A DNA stretch of 64,000 nt from Haliclystus octoradiatus. Its lineage: Eukaryota > Cnidaria > Staurozoa > Stauromedusae > Haliclystidae. Location: assembly GCA_916610825.1 (NCBI GenBank), contig OU744454.1, positions 10,170,922 to 10,234,921 on the forward strand. Direction: 5' to 3'. The translations under genes were made by a program, and so were the position numbers. Within the stretch, counting starts at the first letter, position 1. Each line of letters begins with the position of its first letter. The notes beneath the pieces are model-generated. The model saw only the letters and a list, made by a program, of their open reading frames with translations, was not told the DNA's origin and made no database searches. Below, piece after piece: positions 60,551 to 64,000 of the stretch.

Positions 60551-63500
60551 ATGGCTTTAGAGGACAGCGAACCTCTATCGACAAAGCTACTTTGTAATGG
60601 TTCTACTGACAGTTTTCGTACAGAAGAGAGCACATCTGTGACGAGTTCAAATGTGGAAAAAAGTGAATTTACGCAAAATAAAACGCAGGCTCAAAGACAA
60701 CTCAACCCCGAGTTTTCATCCATTACGCAAGCGAACGTAAAAGACAGCTTTCAAAAGTTATCTCTTGATTCTGCGCCTTCGAAATTGAGACAAATTCATT
60801 CTCAAACTCAATCTTGCCCCATTGTTAGTATGTCAAGGAAAAGTGAAACAGAAAGTGAAGTCTCATCTCTTGACTCTTCAACGAAAGACAAGGCTTACCC
60901 GTTTGGTAAAAAGGTAGGCTAGCAAAAACTCTTATTTTCAAGAATTTCAATTTAGTATATTAACACTTGTTAATATTAGTATATTAACACTTGTTAATAT
61001 ATTAATTTAGTTATTGACACTATTAACCATTATTTCAGCATAGTCACTAGAATAAGATAGTCTGGAAGCGAACAATAGGCTATTGTTATAGGTTATTATA
61101 CCACCCACCATTTGTTGCGAAGTTCCCCAGACTGCCAGTCTGCAAAGCATGGCAGCTGTGCCCCCGAGATGAAAATTTTTCTTGCGATTGCCGCCCCTGG
61201 AGCTGCAGGTTTCATCGAAAATCGGCAGTTAAAATGATTCTTTTGTCATTTTCTTTGTATTTTTTTGCTGAAATGATGGATTTTGCTGCCCCTGATTTCA
61301 AATTTGATCAAATTGGATCAGTTGCCGCCCCCGCCCCCGTCGAGATTGCCATTATTTGCAGACTGGCCAGACTGCATGCGGTTGACGCAGTAGAGTTAAA
61401 AACGTAAACAAATCATCATTTTAACATATTAAAATTTAACGTAGGCTTCAGATTAATTATGGTTTAAGGATTCTAGCATAGCTTGGATCAATAATGAAAC
61501 CAGCTATGTTATATGAACTAGATGTCGTTGTTTTAATTTGTGTCATTACTAGCCTACTGTCTCTGATCGATTTAACTTTATCATATTACGACATTATATA
61601 TGTCTTCATTAGCAAAAAGATGAAATATTTCTGCAAAATTGAATTTTTTTAGCAAAGCAGTTAAAACACTTGATATATATATAGTGACGTAGTCTATGTC
61701 AATTATAACAGTCATTCTGGATTTTACCAACATGTAAAGTGAGTTATACCTGGAGGAAATTGCGCTATTCCAAACTGTTGTACCTGCTAGAGTAATGAAT
61801 ACCGAGGTGAAGCCCTGCTCAAAATACATAGTAGAAAGATCGAATGATTGATAGAATGGAAAGACAACGTTATTGATGTACTGCCGAGGGGTCGGACAGC
61901 TAATAAAATATTAGGAAACCGCGTTAACGATGGCCTGCATGTTTGGATATGTGAAAAGGATAATCATCCAAGTGATTACGAGAAATGGAAGTTTTTATAA
62001 AATCATACAGAATATCATAAAGTCATACATCATCTGGTGTAAAAATAATTTTATTGGTGTACATGCCCTATTACCTCTCACTAAAGCTGATTTGAGGGTA
62101 AATAAAGGGGTTCAATCCTTTTTCTTGATGATATGGACCCGAAAAATATGGATCGATATCCATGTCCAGACCATAGAAACATCAGAAAGATCTGAAATGA
62201 ATCCAAAATAAATACCCCCCCCCCCTACAGCATGCCAAGGCTAATAAAGAGACAGACACAGTTATTAACAAATGACTTCACAATATTTAGTATCAAAATA
62301 TTGAAATTATAAAAATTGTATCTTGGGTGCTCTTCACAACCAGGTCGATATTCCAATGACCCAGATAATCACTAGATTATGTCCAAAAGTGAAGATCTGG
62401 ATCCAGACTTATTCCACCTCTAATTTACTACCAATGTACTGCTACTGCTAGTGTACTACAATTAGTTGTTTTACAGTTTCGCTACATTTGCTAATAGCTA
62501 ATGCTGGTGTTCCTTGAATTCAGCTATTTGTTGTCAGCTACATTGTTCTGGAAAGCAGTAGGAATTTTGGAAATCTTCTTGAGTGCATTGAGAGTTGTAG
62601 CGACTGTTGATGATGGGCCCTTTTTAATTCGGAATTTTTTCAACCTTCATGGTTACATGGAAGGCTCCATCACAAAAAATGCTGTCAATAAGACCCAAAA
62701 TGTATATTCATAAAGTTACTTCTTTTCTGATGCACCACACTTGATAAAGACATCATCTGTACCAGTCTGGAACAGCATCACGAATATTGTGGAAGGACAG
62801 AAAATATTTTCTGTGGTGAAGCAATCTTAACAATGAAGACTTGGAATGTTGACTCAAACTATTGCCCAAACTCACACCTCTGCATGCCATTCTTACTTCA
62901 TACTCCAAAACGAATGTTAGAATAGCTGTTCAGATGTCAAGTACAAATGCTGCAGGTATTGGCGTCATTTGGGTCAGATGAATCTCTGGGCACAGCAACT
63001 TATGTCAGAATGTTGGACAACCTTTTGACTCCTTGAATGTGAGAAACAAACGTTAGTATGTTATTAAAAGAAACCCTCGACTGAGGCAAAATGTAGCTAT
63101 AAGATTCTTAATAAGTGGCATTGTAGACGGAGCAAGTAGTGAATAAGGTTTCCCGGGAAAGACTTCATGGTTGTCTAATACTTTGTAAATGTTAATGCAG
63201 CTTTGAGACAATATTCAGGTCTGTGAATGGCAAACGAATTTCATCTGCGTCGCATGCATCGGGATTGATCTTGTTTGTTGCCCTTTCTAAAGAGTATTTT
63301 ATTTTATCAAACGTCATAAAAGCATCATTTGATAACGAAATTGTATTTTTCCTTAATGCTTTGAGTCAACATGCCTGCGAAGTACTCTCAAAGACAAGAA
63401 ATGTAGGCTAGGCCTACCAATCAATTATCGCAAATAATTGGTTCATGGTTAGTTGTTTCCTAGGAAGAATAGCAAAGTATACCTTATCAAACGACTCAGC

Positions 63501-63850
63501 TGTAGTTGATCCATTGATCCGCTATCTTCGAGTAAATCTCACTCGAATAAATTAAACATACATCCGAACCAGAGCCAGAAAGAACTATCAAAATCTGTTA
63601 TAACACCTAAGGAAGGCACATAATGTATACAGGGTGAATTCATCCCTTTGTGGTAATATCTATAATAGCTTACCTGACCAGCATTCATAACTGTGTTTTT
63701 GATATCATATCTGTGGCATTGTGACAAACGAATGGATACACTCAAACAAATATTTTTATTTTAATCCAGACTGGCTCAGAATATGAAGTAGACGAAGAAG
63801 TTGACGATTCAAGAAAGATCACAGTTGGAATATGTGCTATGAACAAAAAG
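60551..63850 (+). CDS. PPIP5K: Diphosphoinositol pentakisphosphate kinase, N-terminal part (3'-partial)
   Basis: Kinase that makes inositol pyrophosphates (IP7/IP8). Only two coding exons are in the window: 60551-60913 (121 codons, phase 0) and 63770-63850 (27 codons). The first is a polar, Ser/Thr/Gln-rich leader without a recognised domain. The second has an acidic run (EYEVDEEVDD) followed by RKITVGICAMNKK, the first beta strand of the ATP-grasp-type kinase region of this family (relatives read VVGICSMAKK). The kinase core and the C-terminal phosphatase-like domain would lie off the right edge. The first exon begins at an acceptor ending at 60529, with a 21-nt leader before ATG. The single intron visible is 2.86 kb and contains a dead transposase. 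Which vertebrate paralogue is closest cannot be judged from this much. Confidence 0.82.
60950..61010. repeat. Short tandem duplication (tattaacacttgttaata)
   Basis: A 24-bp unit ending in ttaacacttgttaata is present twice in a row near 60956-61003, just inside the PPIP5K intron. Confidence 0.8.
61127..61374. mobile_element. ~250-bp GC-richer insert with short inverted ends
   Basis: The left end gccagtctgcaaa (from about 61134) pairs exactly with tttgcagactggc (to about 61367), 13 bp. Inside are repeated gattgccgcccc-type words and a CCCCCGCCCCC run, much richer in GC than the surroundings. It lies in the PPIP5K intron. It is probably a small non-autonomous element; the evidence is limited. 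Confidence 0.45.
62204..62226. repeat. Poly-C run
   Basis: About 13 consecutive C residues at 62214-62226. A similar run of about 12 C is at 40880-40891 in the EGF/Ig gene. These are error-prone in sequencing. Confidence 0.8.
62480..63200 (+). pseudogene. Broken P-element / THAP9-type transposase
   Basis: Translated pieces in successive frames follow the order of the RNase H-like core of P-element/THAP9 family transposases. FWKAVGILEI then RNFFNLHG (62530-62650) matches the family's segment before the DG...NRKFF motif. SDAPHLIKT (about 62725-62755) lies just after a stop codon at 62711-62713. LTPLHAILTSYSKTNVRIAV (about 62870-62935) is followed by a stop near 62980, then GTATYVRMLDNL and, one frame over, DSLNVRNK (to about 63055). 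There are several stops and at least two frameshifts, so this is inactive. I see no ends. It sits in the PPIP5K intron. Confidence 0.75.
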
Positions 63851-64000
63851 GTACTGTGGGGTTTAGCCTACCGGTAAGGGTTCGATAAAATGGGGGATTC
63901 TGCGACTGAGAATTATCAAGTCCCGGAATGCCAGCATAAATTCTGAAGGAAAGGGAAGAAATAGTTGTGTTCAATTTTTTTCAATCGAAAGAAAAATCAA

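Overview
The window is nuclear DNA from an animal. All seven genes have many short exons with GT-AG introns, and six of them match well-known metazoan families. The DNA is AT-rich, introns are mostly 0.1-1.5 kb, and there is about one gene per 9 kb with many small repeats. This suggests a compact invertebrate genome. A marine invertebrate chordate such as an ascidian would fit, but no sequence here fixes the species; that is inference. I traced splice sites by eye, and exon phases join without conflict in every gene.

Layout. 1-28005 (+): the C-terminal ~2030 codons of a USP9X/fat-facets deubiquitinase in 52 exons. The 5' part lies off the window. 28006-32866: a gene-free gap. 32867-35769 (+): an SLC16-type monocarboxylate transporter in 4 coding exons. 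36707-41450 (-): a secreted protein with a signal peptide, an N-terminal domain I do not recognise, one EGF-like repeat and two Ig domains. It converges on the transporter and diverges from the next gene. 42228-46769 (+): cysteine dioxygenase CDO1 in 5 exons. 48247-55228 (-): phosphoserine aminotransferase PSAT1 in 15 exons, tail-to-tail with CDO1. 56066-59565 (+): RAMAC, the small activator of the mRNA cap methyltransferase, divergent from PSAT1. 60551 to beyond the right edge (+): the first two visible coding exons of a PPIP5K inositol pyrophosphate kinase.

How the genes relate. PSAT1 makes the precursor of serine, whose carbon skeleton goes into cysteine. CDO1 commits cysteine to hypotaurine and taurine. 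They are neighbours in the same sulfur and serine metabolism, though nothing shows co-regulation. The other genes (ubiquitin removal, metabolite transport, matrix, mRNA capping, inositol pyrophosphates) look like unrelated housekeeping or membrane functions. Two head-to-head gene pairs share short upstream regions.

Repeats fill many introns. They include a 261-bp tandem array, a 47-bp near-perfect hairpin, several long inverted repeats, a 93-bp tandem array in PSAT1, a TAA-flanked terminal-inverted-repeat element in RAMAC, an interspersed repeat family with at least four copies in USP9X introns, and a broken P-element/THAP9-type transposase in the PPIP5K intron. I found no tRNA, rRNA or CRISPR. 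I did not find a convincing new multi-gene system. The oddest signals are a perfect six-unit heat-shock-element array inside a CDO1 intron and the unrecognised N-terminal domain of the EGF/Ig protein.
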